Positions 1 through 9,152 of a stretch of 51,113 nt of DNA are shown here, piece by piece. A model generated the notes under the pieces. The model did no database searches and was not told the origin of the DNA. It saw only the letters and a program-made list of their open reading frames with translations. The position numbers and the translations under genes were made by a program. This DNA comes from Acidobacteriota bacterium (GTDB lineage Bacteria; Acidobacteriota; Vicinamibacteria; Vicinamibacterales; UBA2999): the NCBI GenBank assembly GCA_020851565.1, contig JADZCN010000044.1, positions 1-51,113 on the forward strand. The letters run 5' to 3'. Each line of letters begins with the position of its first letter. The first letter of the stretch is position 1.

Positions 1-1
1 C

Positions 2-715
<714 letters not shown>

Positions 716-742
716 CGCGCGCCCATTGACGATTGATGATTG

Positions 743-783
743 GGCCCGGCGGGACTTCGGTCCGGCCGGGCCTTCTTGTTTCT
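743..783 (+). terminator. Rho-independent terminator of groEL
   Basis: A 13-bp stem (743-755 with 760-772) closes on a TTCG tetraloop with a single G-G mismatch, followed by a T-rich tract (TTCTTGTTTCT). It sits 27 nt after the groEL stop and before the convergent PPK2 gene. The bases between the stop and the stem contain CATTGACGATTG (724-735), which recurs after the peptidase gene at 37.6 kb. Confidence 0.85.
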
Positions 784-825
784 GCGGAACCGCCCGTGCG
801 TCCCGCGCGCCCAGCGCCGCGGCGC

Positions 826-1734
826 CTACCTCTCGGCGAGCAGTGACTTCCGCGCGGCGGCGAGCTCGCGCCTGAGCGCGGGTGACGCCACCGGGTGCTT
901 CAGCCCAAGCCGCTCGATCTCGCTGGTGAGGATCTCGCTCACCAGCGCCCGTGACACCCACTTGTTGTCCGAGGGCACGACCCACCAGGGCGCATGAGCC
1001 GTGCTGGTGTGCGTGAGCATGTCGGCGAAGGCCCGCTGATAGGCGGCCCAGAACCTCCGCTCGTGCAGGTCGCCAATCGAGAACTTCCAGTGCTTCTCCG
1101 GGTCCTCGAGGCGATCGAGGAACCGCTGCTTCTGCTCGGCCTTCGAGATGTGCAGGAAGACCTTCACGATCCGCGTGCCGCTGGCGACCAGGTGGCGCTC
1201 GAATTCGTTGATGTCGTGGAAGCGGTCGGCCCAGAACCGCGCGCCCCGCTTCCCGGGCGGAAGCTTCTGGCGCGCCAGGATCTCCGGGTGCACGCGGACG
1301 ACGAGGACTTCCTCGTAATAGGAGCGGTTGAAGATGCCGATGCGGCCGCGCTCGGGCAGCGCGCGCGAGTAGCGCCACAGGAAGTTGTGATCCAGATCCT
1401 CGTCCGACGGGCGCTTGAAGCTGAACACCTGGCAGCCCTGCGGGTTCACGCCGGACATGACGTGCTTGATGATGCCGTCCTTGCCCGCGGCATCCATCGC
1501 CTGCAGGACGAGGAGCACCGAGTAGACGTCGTTGGCCCACAGCCGGTCCTGGGCCGTTGCGAGGTCCGCGATGTTCTGCGCCAGGAACTCGCGGGCCCGC
1601 TCCTTCCGCTCGTCGCGGCCAAGGTCGCGCAGCGCGCCGCCGCCCTGCCAGCCCGGATCGAAGGCCGACAGCCTCACCCGTGTGCCGGGCCGCACCTTGC
1701 AGAGGCGCTCGATTTCCGAGAAGGACGTGACCAT
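826..1734 (-). CDS. ppk2: Polyphosphate kinase 2 family protein
   Basis: The 302-residue protein belongs to the PPK2 family, which moves phosphate between inorganic polyphosphate and nucleotides in the cytoplasm. Visible motifs are the Walker A loop DAAGKDG at residues 81-87, the lid-type segment VNPQGCQVFSFK and the conserved FNRSYYEEVLVVRVHPE. The length matches single-domain PPK2 proteins (about 300). The frame stays open far upstream into the neighbouring gene, but family similarity begins at MVTSFSEIERL, so the ATG at 1734 was chosen. It lies 17 nt after the stop of the cyclotransferase gene on the same strand and is probably co-transcribed with it. The NPQGCQV/FSFK wording resembles the polyphosphate:AMP/ADP phosphotransferase branch, but the exact nucleotide preference cannot be read from the sequence. 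Confidence 0.9.
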   Translation of the reverse strand: MVTSFSEIERLCKVRPGTRVRLSAFDPGWQGGGALRDLGRDERKERAREFLAQNIADLATAQDRLWANDVYSVLLVLQAMDAAGKDGIIKHVMSGVNPQGCQVFSFKRPSDEDLDHNFLWRYSRALPERGRIGIFNRSYYEEVLVVRVHPEILARQKLPPGKRGARFWADRFHDINEFERHLVASGTRIVKVFLHISKAEQKQRFLDRLEDPEKHWKFSIGDLHERRFWAAYQRAFADMLTHTSTAHAPWWVVPSDNKWVSRALVSEILTSEIERLGLKHPVASPALRRELAAARKSLLAER

Positions 1735-1751
1735 CGTGCCGCTGCAGGTCG

Positions 1752-2555
1752 CTACCGCACGAATCTTACCCGGAACAGCTTCGGCCACAACTTGCCGGTG
1801 ATGAGGAACGTGCGATCCGCCGGGTCGTAGGCGATGCCGTTCAGTACGTCCACGCCGAATCGCTCGGCCGGGGCCAGCAGGCCCGAGGCATCCACGCGCG
1901 CCGTGACGACGCCGGTCTTCATGTCGATGCGCACGATGGTGTCGGTCGTCCACACGTTCGCGTACACATCCCCGCCGACGCACTCGAGCTCGTTGATCCG
2001 CCCCAGGGGCCGCCCCGCCATCGTCACCTTCACCGTGCGTGTGACGGCAAACGTCGACGCCGAGCGCACCGTGAGCGCGTCGCTGCCGTCGCTCATCACC
2101 AGGGACGTGCCGTCGTGACAGAGGCCCCATCCTTCGCCCTGGTAGGCCAGCTCACCCACCCGGCCGAGGGTGTTCTTGTCGTACAGGAACACCCGGCCGT
2201 GTTGCCAGGTCAGCTGGAAGAGCCGGTTGCCAACATCGGCCAGGCCCTCGGCAAAGTAGGGGGTGGGAATGGGAACCTGCTGCTTCACCGCGCCGGTGGC
2301 GAGGTCTACCTTGCGAAGCGTCGAGCGGCCGACGAGGCCCGTGCTCTCGTAGAGCATCCCGTCGCGCCAGATGAGGCCCTGCGTGAAGGCGTTGCGATCG
2401 TGCGGATAGGTCCGCACGACGCTCACCTTCAACGCGTCTGGCTGCTTCGCGAAGAGCGGCTGCTGCACCGCCGCGCGGCCGAGAGAAGGCGCGGCAACGG
2501 CAATGCCCACGCACACGACCAACAGGCCAACCCGCTTCCCGATCATTGCCGCCAT
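1752..2555 (-). CDS. Glutaminyl-peptide cyclotransferase (exported)
   Basis: This 267-residue protein matches the bacterial/plant-type glutamine cyclotransferase family (beta-propeller, not the metal-dependent animal type), which converts N-terminal glutamine of peptides to pyroglutamate. An N-terminal hydrophobic segment (GLLVVCVGIAVAAPSLGRA) is a signal peptide, so action in the periplasm is likely. Family wording includes YPHDRNAFTQGLIW, YESTGLVGRS, YFAEGLA, GEGWGLCHDG, MSDGSD, INELECV and LNGIAYDP. Two adjacent ATGs (2555 and 2546) are possible starts. The first was taken, with AGGA just upstream. The gene lies 67 nt after the TonB-like gene, across a gap filled with three hairpins, and just before ppk2. 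Family assignment is secure; physiological substrate unknown. Confidence 0.9.
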   Translation of the reverse strand: MAAMIGKRVGLLVVCVGIAVAAPSLGRAAVQQPLFAKQPDALKVSVVRTYPHDRNAFTQGLIWRDGMLYESTGLVGRSTLRKVDLATGAVKQQVPIPTPYFAEGLADVGNRLFQLTWQHGRVFLYDKNTLGRVGELAYQGEGWGLCHDGTSLVMSDGSDALTVRSASTFAVTRTVKVTMAGRPLGRINELECVGGDVYANVWTTDTIVRIDMKTGVVTARVDASGLLAPAERFGVDVLNGIAYDPADRTFLITGKLWPKLFRVRFVR

Positions 2556-2562
2556 TATCCTA

Positions 2563-2619
2563 CCGCCCGAAGGGCGGCCCACCCGCGCGGTCAGCGCGGG
2601 CCCACCGCGCCAAGGCGCG
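2563..2619. other. Three consecutive perfect hairpins between tonB-like gene and cyclotransferase gene
   Basis: Three uninterrupted inverted repeats lie back to back: CCGCCC/GGGCGG (2563-2577, 3-nt loop), CCCGCGC/GCGCGGG (2582-2600, 5-nt loop) and CGCGCC/GGCGCG (2606-2619, 2-nt loop). No T-tract follows on either strand. They could attenuate or stabilise the transcript between the two genes. Confidence 0.6.
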
Positions 2620-2622
2620 ACC

Positions 2623-3528
2623 CTATCGGAGCGTGAAGGTGAGCTCGATGGTGATGATGACCGGAACCGGCTCGCCCTGGCGCATCCCGGGCGAGAAACG
2701 CCACTGCTTGGCAGCCTTGATGGCCTCCTGGTCCAGTCCGAAGATGGGATCCAGCGAACGCGTCACCCGGACATCGCCGACCGAGCCATCCGGCATGACA
2801 ATGCACTCGAGCCAGACGGATCCCTGGACCTTCGCGCGCATCGCGTCGGCCGTGTACTGCGGCTTCACCTCGCGGAGCACGCCTGGCAGCGTGATGCCGG
2901 CGCCCGGCTTGTAGGCGCCGCCTCCAGTGCCGCCGCCGAGTCCCTTGCCCAGGCCCGACCCCTGTCCTTCGCCGACGCCGGTCCCCGAGCCTGTGCCAGC
3001 CCCGCCACCCGTGCCAGCCCCCTGCGACTCGGTGGACACGTTCGCGCTCTGGATGGCGCCCGGCAGCATCTGCTGGGCCGCCGCCATGTTCACGGCCGGG
3101 ATATTGATGGCCTCGAGCGGAGGCGGCGGCTCCGGCTCCTCCACCTTGGGAGGAGGCGGCGTCAGGTCCGGCTTCTTTTCCACCGGAACCGTGAGCTTGT
3201 CCTTGCCAGGAAGTTCCGCCGTCCGCGGCGGCTCGGGCATCTTGTTGCCACCGCCGCCGCCACCCCCGCCCGGACCGGGCTCCGCGATCCACACGATGCG
3301 ATCGACCGGAATGTCCGGGGGCGGCTCGTACACGGGCCGGGGCGGCTCGTAGCGGGCCATCAGGACGCCCAGGATCACCATCAGCACGTGGGCGCCGACC
3401 GACGACAGCACGCCGACACGCGACTGCCGGGCCTCGAACGAGAACCGCACGTCCACCGGCCGATCGGCCCGCACGTGGAGGGGCCCGTCCGGGGCCTCTG
3501 GCAGCGGGGTCGTGGTCGGTAAGGTCAT
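2623..3528 (-). CDS. TonB-family energy-transducing protein
   Basis: The 301-residue protein has the layout of a TonB-type protein that links the proton-motive force at the inner membrane to outer-membrane receptors. A cytoplasmic N-terminus of about 40 residues is followed by one membrane segment (VGVLSSVGAHVLMVILGVLM, about residues 38-57). A long proline/glycine-rich spacer comes next (PPPPKVEEPEPPPP; several GTG/GSG runs). The C-terminal TonB domain shows VKPQYTADAMRAKVQG, VWLECIVMPDGSVGDVRV, LDQEAIKAAKQWRFSP and ending VTITIELTFTLR-like wording. No exbB/exbD is adjacent. The unusually glycine-rich spacer (residues about 165-205) replaces the usual Glu-Pro/Lys-Pro repeats. The start ATG lies 22 nt after a good promoter -10 element. 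Confidence 0.88.
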   Translation of the reverse strand: MTLPTTTPLPEAPDGPLHVRADRPVDVRFSFEARQSRVGVLSSVGAHVLMVILGVLMARYEPPRPVYEPPPDIPVDRIVWIAEPGPGGGGGGGGNKMPEPPRTAELPGKDKLTVPVEKKPDLTPPPPKVEEPEPPPPLEAINIPAVNMAAAQQMLPGAIQSANVSTESQGAGTGGGAGTGSGTGVGEGQGSGLGKGLGGGTGGGAYKPGAGITLPGVLREVKPQYTADAMRAKVQGSVWLECIVMPDGSVGDVRVTRSLDPIFGLDQEAIKAAKQWRFSPGMRQGEPVPVIITIELTFTLR

Positions 3529-3549
3529 GCGTGGATCGCCACTGAAACC

Positions 3550-3578
3550 ATTGTGAACGAGGGTCCCGGCACTGACAA
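3550..3578 (-). promoter_or_regulatory. Predicted sigma-70 promoter of the TonB-family gene
   Basis: On the minus strand TTGTCA (3578-3573), a 17-nt spacer and CACAAT (3555-3550) stand 21 nt upstream of the ATG of the TonB-family gene. Spacing is ideal and both boxes match consensus at four or more of six positions. Confidence 0.5.
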
Positions 3579-3632
3579 GTGCAAACCCGGCGCCACACCG
3601 TTATGACGCCCCGGGAGGACGCCTGGCTTCAG

Positions 3633-3641
3633 TGCTACAAT
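3633..3641 (+). promoter_or_regulatory. Extended -10 element upstream of tatA
   Basis: TGCTACAAT (3633-3641) forms an extended -10 hexamer 42 nt before the tatA ATG. No convincing -35 is visible. The same TGC-TAnnnT arrangement precedes several other genes in the window. Confidence 0.45.
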
Positions 3642-3683
3642 TGACGTTCAGGTTGCCTTCGGGCAATCGAAGGAGCTATCCAC

Positions 3684-3857
3684 ATGGAGGTCCTCGCGTT
3701 GTTCGGACCACTCGGCCTGCCAGAGATGTTGATCATCCTGGCGATCGTGATCCTCATCTTTGGCGCCAACCGCCTGCCTGAGCTGGGCAAGGGCATCGGC
3801 GCGGGCATCAAGAACTTCAAGTCTTCCATCAAGGACAGCCAGGAGAAGGACGACTAG
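3684..3857 (+). CDS. tatA: Twin-arginine translocase subunit TatA/E
   Basis: A 57-residue protein has the full TatA/E architecture: an N-terminal FGPLGLPEMLIILAIVILIF membrane segment (about residues 7-26), then the hinge with FG, and an amphipathic helix (RLPELGKGIGAGIKNFKSSIKD). The charged tail ends EKDD. TatA oligomers form the pore through which folded, twin-arginine proteins leave the cytoplasm. The length is at the short end for TatA (60-90), typical of TatE-like or single TatA proteins. AGGAG at 3671-3675 is a good ribosome-binding site 8 nt before the ATG. tatB/tatC are not adjacent. The gene runs convergently toward selB, with only 12 nt between stops. Confidence 0.93.
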   Translation: MEVLALFGPLGLPEMLIILAIVILIFGANRLPELGKGIGAGIKNFKSSIKDSQEKDD

Positions 3858-3869
3858 CTCCCCCTTCGT

Positions 3870-5765
3870 CTAGAGAAGCACGCGCGCGTCGCCGACGCGC
3901 CGCGTCACTCGTTCCCGGTCCAGGTATTCCAGCAACGGGATCGCAAACTTGCGCGTCACGCCGTAGCGGTCCTTGAACATCGCCACGTCCAGCTTGACCA
4001 CGCCGGGGGCCGCCGCCTTCATCGCGGCCACGTCGCGCTTCAGCCCCTCGAGCACCTCCCGGTGCAGCACCAGGGTATCGAGCTTCACCAGCATCTTCTG
4101 CCGCAACAGGTAAGCCGTGGCCGTCTCGGCGACCCCGACGGCCACGCCGGCGCGCGCGGCCAGCGTCGCCAGGTCCGGCGGGGTGAGCCCCGCGCCACGG
4201 TAAGCCTCCTCCACCGCCGCCACGGTGGCTTCCCCCCCGGGCAGCGCCACGCGATGCGTCGCGAGGGCCAGCCGATCACGGTCGACGATCACGCGGTCCT
4301 TCGCCAGCTGCCGCACGACGGCCTCGAAGACGGCGGCATCGGCGCCCCCGAACAGGCGCGCGCGCGCCTCTTCGCGCGGCAGCCCTTCACTGATCGGGTT
4401 CTGCTTGTGGAACTCGCCCACGAGGGCGGTCACCTTCTTCGAGACGATCGTGAGCGCGTCTGCGGAGACCAGGCGGTCGCCCGCGCGCCGGACCGTGCCC
4501 GCCTGCTCCAGGTCGCGGCACACCGGCTCCACCTGGCCGGGAAGAATCCCGGCCCGCGCCACGACGTCGCTCAACGGCAACCCGCGCAGGCCGCGATCGG
4601 CCACCATCGCCGCCAGCGCGTGCGGACCATCCGCCCCGCGCAGCGCTTCGAGCCGCTCGACGCCAGTCGCGCTGCGGATGCCCGCCGCCGTTGGTGCGGG
4701 GTCGAGCACTGTGGCCGCGCCGATCGTGAGGGGCGGCGAGTAGCTCCGAAGGATGATCCGGTCGCCGCGCGTGAGCGCTGCGGCCGACTCCAGTCGAAGG
4801 CGCGCCAGCGCACGGCCGCCAGCCGGGACCTCCGCGATGTCGGTGCCCGCCAGCGACACGCGGGCGAGGACTTCCGCGGTGCCATGGTGGACGCGCACGC
4901 GCGCCCCGTGCCTCAGCGCGCGCGCCGAAGGCAGCAGCTCGACGTCCACGTCAGCCCGGCGGGTCACGGCCAGGGATCCCGCGGCCGCCAACGTCTGCCC
5001 GCGCGACACGTCGGCCAGTTCGACGCCGCCAAGGTTGACGGCTGCGCGCTGACCCGCCGTCACCGCATCGCGGGCGTCTCCGTGCACCTGGATGCCCCGG
5101 ACCTTCGCGATCCGGTCCCCGGGGACCAGCGCGAGCTCATCGCCGGCGGCGATTCGCCCCGACACCAGCGTGCCGGTGATCACCGTACCGAAGCCGCGCA
5201 TGGTGAAGACGCGATCGATGGGCAGCCGGGGCGCTCCGTCTTCGGGCCGCCGCCGGGCACGTGACGCGGCCGCCTCGAGCACCGCACGCAGTTCGTCGAG
5301 CCCCTCGCCCGAGCGGGCCGAGACCGCCACCACGGGTTTGCCCTCGAGGAACGATCCGCGCACCAGGTCCGCGGCTTCGAGCGCCACCAGGGCGCGCGTG
5401 TCGGCGTCCGCCGCGTCCGCCTTGGTGATGACGACGCAGCCGTCCGTGACGCCGAGGAGCCGGCAGATGTCGAAGTGCTCGCGCGTCTGGGGCATCACGC
5501 TCTCGTCCGCCGCCACGATCAGCATGACGAAGTCCACGCCGCCCACCCCGGCCAGCATCGTCCGGACGAAGCGCTCGTGGCCCGGCACGTCCACGAACGC
5601 GATCCGCGCGTCGCCAATGGTCGCGTGCGCGAAGCCCAGCTCGATGGTGATGCCGCGGGCCTTCTCCTCCTTCAGCCGGTCGGGGTCGATGCCCGTGAGG
5701 GCGTGAACGAGGGTGCTCTTGCCGTGATCGATGTGCCCGGCGGTGCCGACGACGAGACGGCTCAT
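3870..5765 (-). CDS. selB: Selenocysteine-specific elongation factor SelB
   Basis: The 631-residue GTPase brings selenocysteinyl-tRNA to in-frame UGA codons marked by a SECIS hairpin. GTPase motifs are clear: GHIDHGKS (residues 10-17), GITIELGF (switch I, 38-45), DVPGHERF (59-66) and TKAD (114-117). EF-Tu-like beta-barrel domains follow (IDRVFTMRGFGTVITGTLVSG), then the C-terminal winged-helix repeats that bind SECIS RNA, ending in FKDRYGVTRKFAIPLLEYLDRERVTRRVGD. The length is normal for bacterial SelB. The start ATG overlaps the rnr stop by 4 nt (ATGA), so it is translationally coupled and the last gene of the ftsE-to-selB run. selA, selD and tRNA-Sec were not found in the window. Confidence 0.97.
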   Translation of the reverse strand: MSRLVVGTAGHIDHGKSTLVHALTGIDPDRLKEEKARGITIELGFAHATIGDARIAFVDVPGHERFVRTMLAGVGGVDFVMLIVAADESVMPQTREHFDICRLLGVTDGCVVITKADAADADTRALVALEAADLVRGSFLEGKPVVAVSARSGEGLDELRAVLEAAASRARRRPEDGAPRLPIDRVFTMRGFGTVITGTLVSGRIAAGDELALVPGDRIAKVRGIQVHGDARDAVTAGQRAAVNLGGVELADVSRGQTLAAAGSLAVTRRADVDVELLPSARALRHGARVRVHHGTAEVLARVSLAGTDIAEVPAGGRALARLRLESAAALTRGDRIILRSYSPPLTIGAATVLDPAPTAAGIRSATGVERLEALRGADGPHALAAMVADRGLRGLPLSDVVARAGILPGQVEPVCRDLEQAGTVRRAGDRLVSADALTIVSKKVTALVGEFHKQNPISEGLPREEARARLFGGADAAVFEAVVRQLAKDRVIVDRDRLALATHRVALPGGEATVAAVEEAYRGAGLTPPDLATLAARAGVAVGVAETATAYLLRQKMLVKLDTLVLHREVLEGLKRDVAAMKAAAPGVVKLDVAMFKDRYGVTRKFAIPLLEYLDRERVTRRVGDARVLL

Positions 5766-7864
5766 CGCTTCTTCCGGCGCGCGCGTTCGCGCTTCCCCGG
5801 CCGCGTGGCCCGAGACGGACGGCGGCGTCCGGGCGCGGCCGAGCGGCGCTCCTGCTTCGGCCGGGCGGCGGGCCTGCGCGGGCGGCGGCCCTCGTCCTGC
5901 CGCGCGGCCTCGACGACCTCCTCGATGCCGAGGTCGATCATGCGGCGCTCGAGATCCACGCGCGCGATCTGCACGCGAACGTGGTCACCGAGGCGAAACA
6001 CCCGGCCCGAGCGCTCACCGTGGAGCGCGTGGGTCCCCTCCGTGAACCGGTAGAAGTCGTCCGCGAGCGCCGAGATGTGCACCAGGCCCTCGACATAGTG
6101 CTCCACGAGCTCGACGAAAAGCCCGAAGTGCGTGACGCCGGTGATGTAGCCCTCGAAGACCTCGCCCACCTTGTCCGCCATGAAACGAACCTTCTTCCAC
6201 TGGACCAGCTCGCGTTCCGCTTCGGTGGCGCGCCGCTCCCGCTCGGACGTGTGCCGGCCGGCCTCCGGCAGCGACACCTCGAGCGCCTCGCGCCGCTCCT
6301 CGGAAAGTCTGCCCTGCCGCAGCTCCCGCAGGGACCGATGGACGACCAGGTCGGGATAGCGGCGGATGGGCGACGTGAAGTGCGTGTAGCTCGAGGCCGC
6401 CAGCCCGAAGTGCCCCATGTTCACCGGATCGTACCGGGCCTTCTGCATCGTCCGCAGCATGAGGAACGCGATGGGCCGCTCCACGGGTGAGCCCTGGATC
6501 TGCCGCACGAGCCTCTGGAAGTCGGCGGGCCGCACGCCTCCGGGCGATGCTGCAAGGGAGAATCCCAGCGAGCCGACGAACGCTTCGAACTCCTCGACCT
6601 TGAGCGGGTCGGGCGCTTCGTGGATGCGATAGAGCGTCGGCATGCCCGCGCCCTCGAGATGGCTGGCCACCGTTTCGTTGGCCAGCAGCATGAACTCCTC
6701 GATGAGCCGGTGGGCGATGTTGCGCTCGGAGGCGATGATGTCGGCGACCAGCCCCTCGGTGTCGAGCACGATCTCCGGCTCGGGCAGGTCGAAGTCCACC
6801 GACCCACGCCGGCGGCGGCGCCCGTTCAGGATGGTGAACAGGTCGCGCATCAGCTCGAAGGTGGGCACGAGCTCCCGATACCGCTCCATGGCCGCGGGAT
6901 CGCGGTCCGTGAGGATCGCGTTCACGTCGGTGTAGGTCATCCGCGCCGTGCTGTGGATGACGCCGTCGTGCAGCTCGTGGCGCACGACGTCGCCCCGGGT
7001 GGTCACCTCCATCAGGCACGACTGGACCAGCCGGTCCACGTGAGGATTGAGCGAGCAGACGCCCGTCGCAAGCGCCGCCGGGAACATGTGCACGGCCCGT
7101 TCCGGGAAGTAGACCGATGTGCCGCGCTCGTATGCCTCGCGGTCGAGCGCGCTGCCCTCTCTCACGTAGTGCGCCACGTCGGCGATGTGCACGCCCAGCC
7201 AGTAGTGCCCGTTCGGGAGCCGCTCGATCGAGATTGCGTCGTCGAAGTCGCGCGCGTGCTCGCCGTCGATGGTCACGACAATACGGCCGCGGAAGTCGGT
7301 GCGGCCGGCAGCGTCCTCGGGGCGCACGCTGGTGCCGATGCGGGCGGCCTCGGCCAGCGCCTCGGGGCCGTGCTGGTCCGGGATTCCGTGCTTGCGGAGG
7401 ATGATCTCCGTGTCCACGCCGGGCTCGTCCACGTGACCGAGCACCTCGGTGACCTCGCCGCGCGGCGCGTGGCCGCTGGCGCCGTGCCGCGTGATCGCGA
7501 CGGCCACCATCTGCCCCGGCTCCGCATCGGCCGTCTCCCCGCGCGGGACGAGGACGTCGTCCATGGCGCGGCGGTCGAATGGCACCACGTAGGCCTGCCC
7601 GGTTCGATCGCGCTCGAATCGACCAACCACGTGTGTCAGCAACGGGCGCGGCTTCTCGGGCGCGCGCCGACTACCGCCTCGAGGAAAGGCGTAGAGACGC
7701 CCGCTCACCTTGACGAGCGCGCCGTCGCCCACCAGCGCGTGCAGCTGGCGCTTCACCGCGGGGCGCTCCATCCGCGGGATGCGCAGGATGCGCATGATCT
7801 CATCCGCGCTCGACGGGTGCGCGAGCCGCTCCCGGAGGCGAGTCAGCAGGTCGGCCTTGCTCAC
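5762..7864 (-). CDS. rnr: Ribonuclease R (RNB-family 3'-5' exoribonuclease)
   Basis: The 700-residue enzyme degrades structured RNA processively from the 3' end. In order are an N-terminal winged-helix segment (SSADEIMRILRIPRMERPAVKRQL, residues 18-41), cold-shock-like domains, the catalytic RNB domain starting at VVTIDGEHARDFDDAIS with its metal-binding aspartates, and an S1 domain (VFEGYITGVTHFGLFVEL). A strongly basic tail rich in Arg/Lys/Pro ends in RARRKKR. The tail resembles the basic extension that helps RNase R bind ribosomes and structured RNA. The start is GTG, overlapping the glycerate-kinase stop as GTGA. Its stop in turn overlaps the selB start. The length is slightly short compared with the E. 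coli enzyme (about 810). Confidence 0.95.
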   Translation of the reverse strand: MSKADLLTRLRERLAHPSSADEIMRILRIPRMERPAVKRQLHALVGDGALVKVSGRLYAFPRGGSRRAPEKPRPLLTHVVGRFERDRTGQAYVVPFDRRAMDDVLVPRGETADAEPGQMVAVAITRHGASGHAPRGEVTEVLGHVDEPGVDTEIILRKHGIPDQHGPEALAEAARIGTSVRPEDAAGRTDFRGRIVVTIDGEHARDFDDAISIERLPNGHYWLGVHIADVAHYVREGSALDREAYERGTSVYFPERAVHMFPAALATGVCSLNPHVDRLVQSCLMEVTTRGDVVRHELHDGVIHSTARMTYTDVNAILTDRDPAAMERYRELVPTFELMRDLFTILNGRRRRRGSVDFDLPEPEIVLDTEGLVADIIASERNIAHRLIEEFMLLANETVASHLEGAGMPTLYRIHEAPDPLKVEEFEAFVGSLGFSLAASPGGVRPADFQRLVRQIQGSPVERPIAFLMLRTMQKARYDPVNMGHFGLAASSYTHFTSPIRRYPDLVVHRSLRELRQGRLSEERREALEVSLPEAGRHTSERERRATEAERELVQWKKVRFMADKVGEVFEGYITGVTHFGLFVELVEHYVEGLVHISALADDFYRFTEGTHALHGERSGRVFRLGDHVRVQIARVDLERRMIDLGIEEVVEAARQDEGRRPRRPAARPKQERRSAAPGRRRPSRATRPGKRERARRKKR

Positions 7865-9132
7865 GTGTTCACCAGCAGTACCTGGATGTCGCCGACGTTG
7901 GTGTCGGTCCGCCCGGTCCGGATCGTATCGCCCAGCGGGGCAAAGAAGTTGTACGAATCGTTGCGGTCGAGCACCTCCCCGGGAGGGGGAAGCCCACGCG
8001 CCCGGGCCCTGTGGAGCGTGTCGGCATCCACGACGGCCCCGGCCACGTCACTTGCGCCATCGATGCCGTCGGTGCCCACGCTCGCCGCGATGGCCGCGCC
8101 CATCCCCGCCATCGGCTCTGCCAGGGACAAGGCGAACTCGAGGTTGCGCCCGCCGATGCCCGTGCCGGTGACCTGCACGATGGTTTCACCCGCAGACAGC
8201 ACGCAGACGCGCCCCCGCCGGGCTCTCGCCCGCGAGAGGGCCCGTTCGAGCCACTCCGGACCCGCCCTACGTGCTTCGCCGGTCACGCGTTCCTCCAGAA
8301 CGACGGTAGCGTATCCGAGTTGGGTCGCCGCCACCCGGGCGGCAGCCACGGCATCAGCGGCGCGGCCCACGACGAAGGCATCTGCCCTCGACAGGGCCGC
8401 GTCGCCGGCCTTGGGCGTCTCGGCCGCCGTGCCGGCAACGCCCTCACGGATGCGCGCGACGACGGCCGGCGGCAGGCGGCCCCAGGCGTCACGCGCCTCG
8501 AGCGCCGCCGCCACGTCTGCCCAGGTCGAAGGGTCGGGCACGCCGGGTCCCGAGCCGATGACGCTCAGGTCATCCCCCACCACGTCCGACAAGGCCAGCG
8601 TGGTCGTCGCACCGGGGCAGGCGGCGGCCAGCCGTCCGCCCTTCACGCGGGACAGGTGCTTGCGCAGGGCGTTCAACTGGTGGATGTCGGCCCCCGCCAG
8701 CATGAGGGCCCGCGTGGCGGCGAGCTTGTCGTCGAAGGTAAGGCCCTCGGCGGCCTCGCACATGAGCGCCGACGCCCCACCGGAGAGCAGGAGCACCAGG
8801 CGCTCGTCGCGCGACACGCGTGAGGCCCGCGACAAAGCCTCCGCCGCTGCCGCACGGCTGCGATGGTCCGGGAACGGGTGGGACGCGGGCATGAAGTCGA
8901 GCGAGGCCGGCATGGCGGCGGCCGGGTGCGTGCCGATGGCCAGCGCCGACCGGATGCGCACCTCCGGTTGGAGGAGCAGCGCCGTCGCCATCGCCGGACC
9001 GGCCTTCCCCACCGCAATGAGGTGCACGGGCGCGTCGAGGAGCCGCGCACGGGTGGCCTCGGCCTCGAACGCACGTTCAACGACACGTGGCGCAGAGACG
9101 CCATCCAGTGCAGCCTGGATCACGCGGAGCAA
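7861..9132 (-). CDS. Glycerate 2-kinase (MOFRL/DUF4147 family)
   Basis: A 423-residue protein of the GckA/TtuD-type glycerate kinase family, which phosphorylates D-glycerate to 2-phosphoglycerate in glyoxylate, tartrate or serine-cycle metabolism. Visible family wording: LIAVGKAGPAMA (about residues 38-49), LLLSGGASALM (nucleotide loop), LNALRKHLSRVKGGRLA, LALSDVVGDDLSVIGSGP, and the C-terminal MOFRL part with GTGIGGRNLEFALSLA, VGTDGIDG and DSYNFFAPLGD. The only suitable start is TTG at 9132, 20 nt after the preceding stop and without a strong ribosome site. A GTG at 9123 is a possible alternative. The 3' end overlaps the rnr start by 4 nt, an odd metabolic insert in a cell-division/RNA-turnover run. 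Confidence 0.9.
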   Translation of the reverse strand: MLRVIQAALDGVSAPRVVERAFEAEATRARLLDAPVHLIAVGKAGPAMATALLLQPEVRIRSALAIGTHPAAAMPASLDFMPASHPFPDHRSRAAAAEALSRASRVSRDERLVLLLSGGASALMCEAAEGLTFDDKLAATRALMLAGADIHQLNALRKHLSRVKGGRLAAACPGATTTLALSDVVGDDLSVIGSGPGVPDPSTWADVAAALEARDAWGRLPPAVVARIREGVAGTAAETPKAGDAALSRADAFVVGRAADAVAAARVAATQLGYATVVLEERVTGEARRAGPEWLERALSRARARRGRVCVLSAGETIVQVTGTGIGGRNLEFALSLAEPMAGMGAAIAASVGTDGIDGASDVAGAVVDADTLHRARARGLPPPGEVLDRNDSYNFFAPLGDTIRTGRTDTNVGDIQVLLVNT

Positions 9133-9152
9133 ATCGGTTTTGGGAGAGAGGG

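Noticed and set aside
3870..5765. tRNA-Sec or selA next to selB
   Set aside because: Neither a long-variable-arm tRNA nor a selA-like frame is present around selB in this window.
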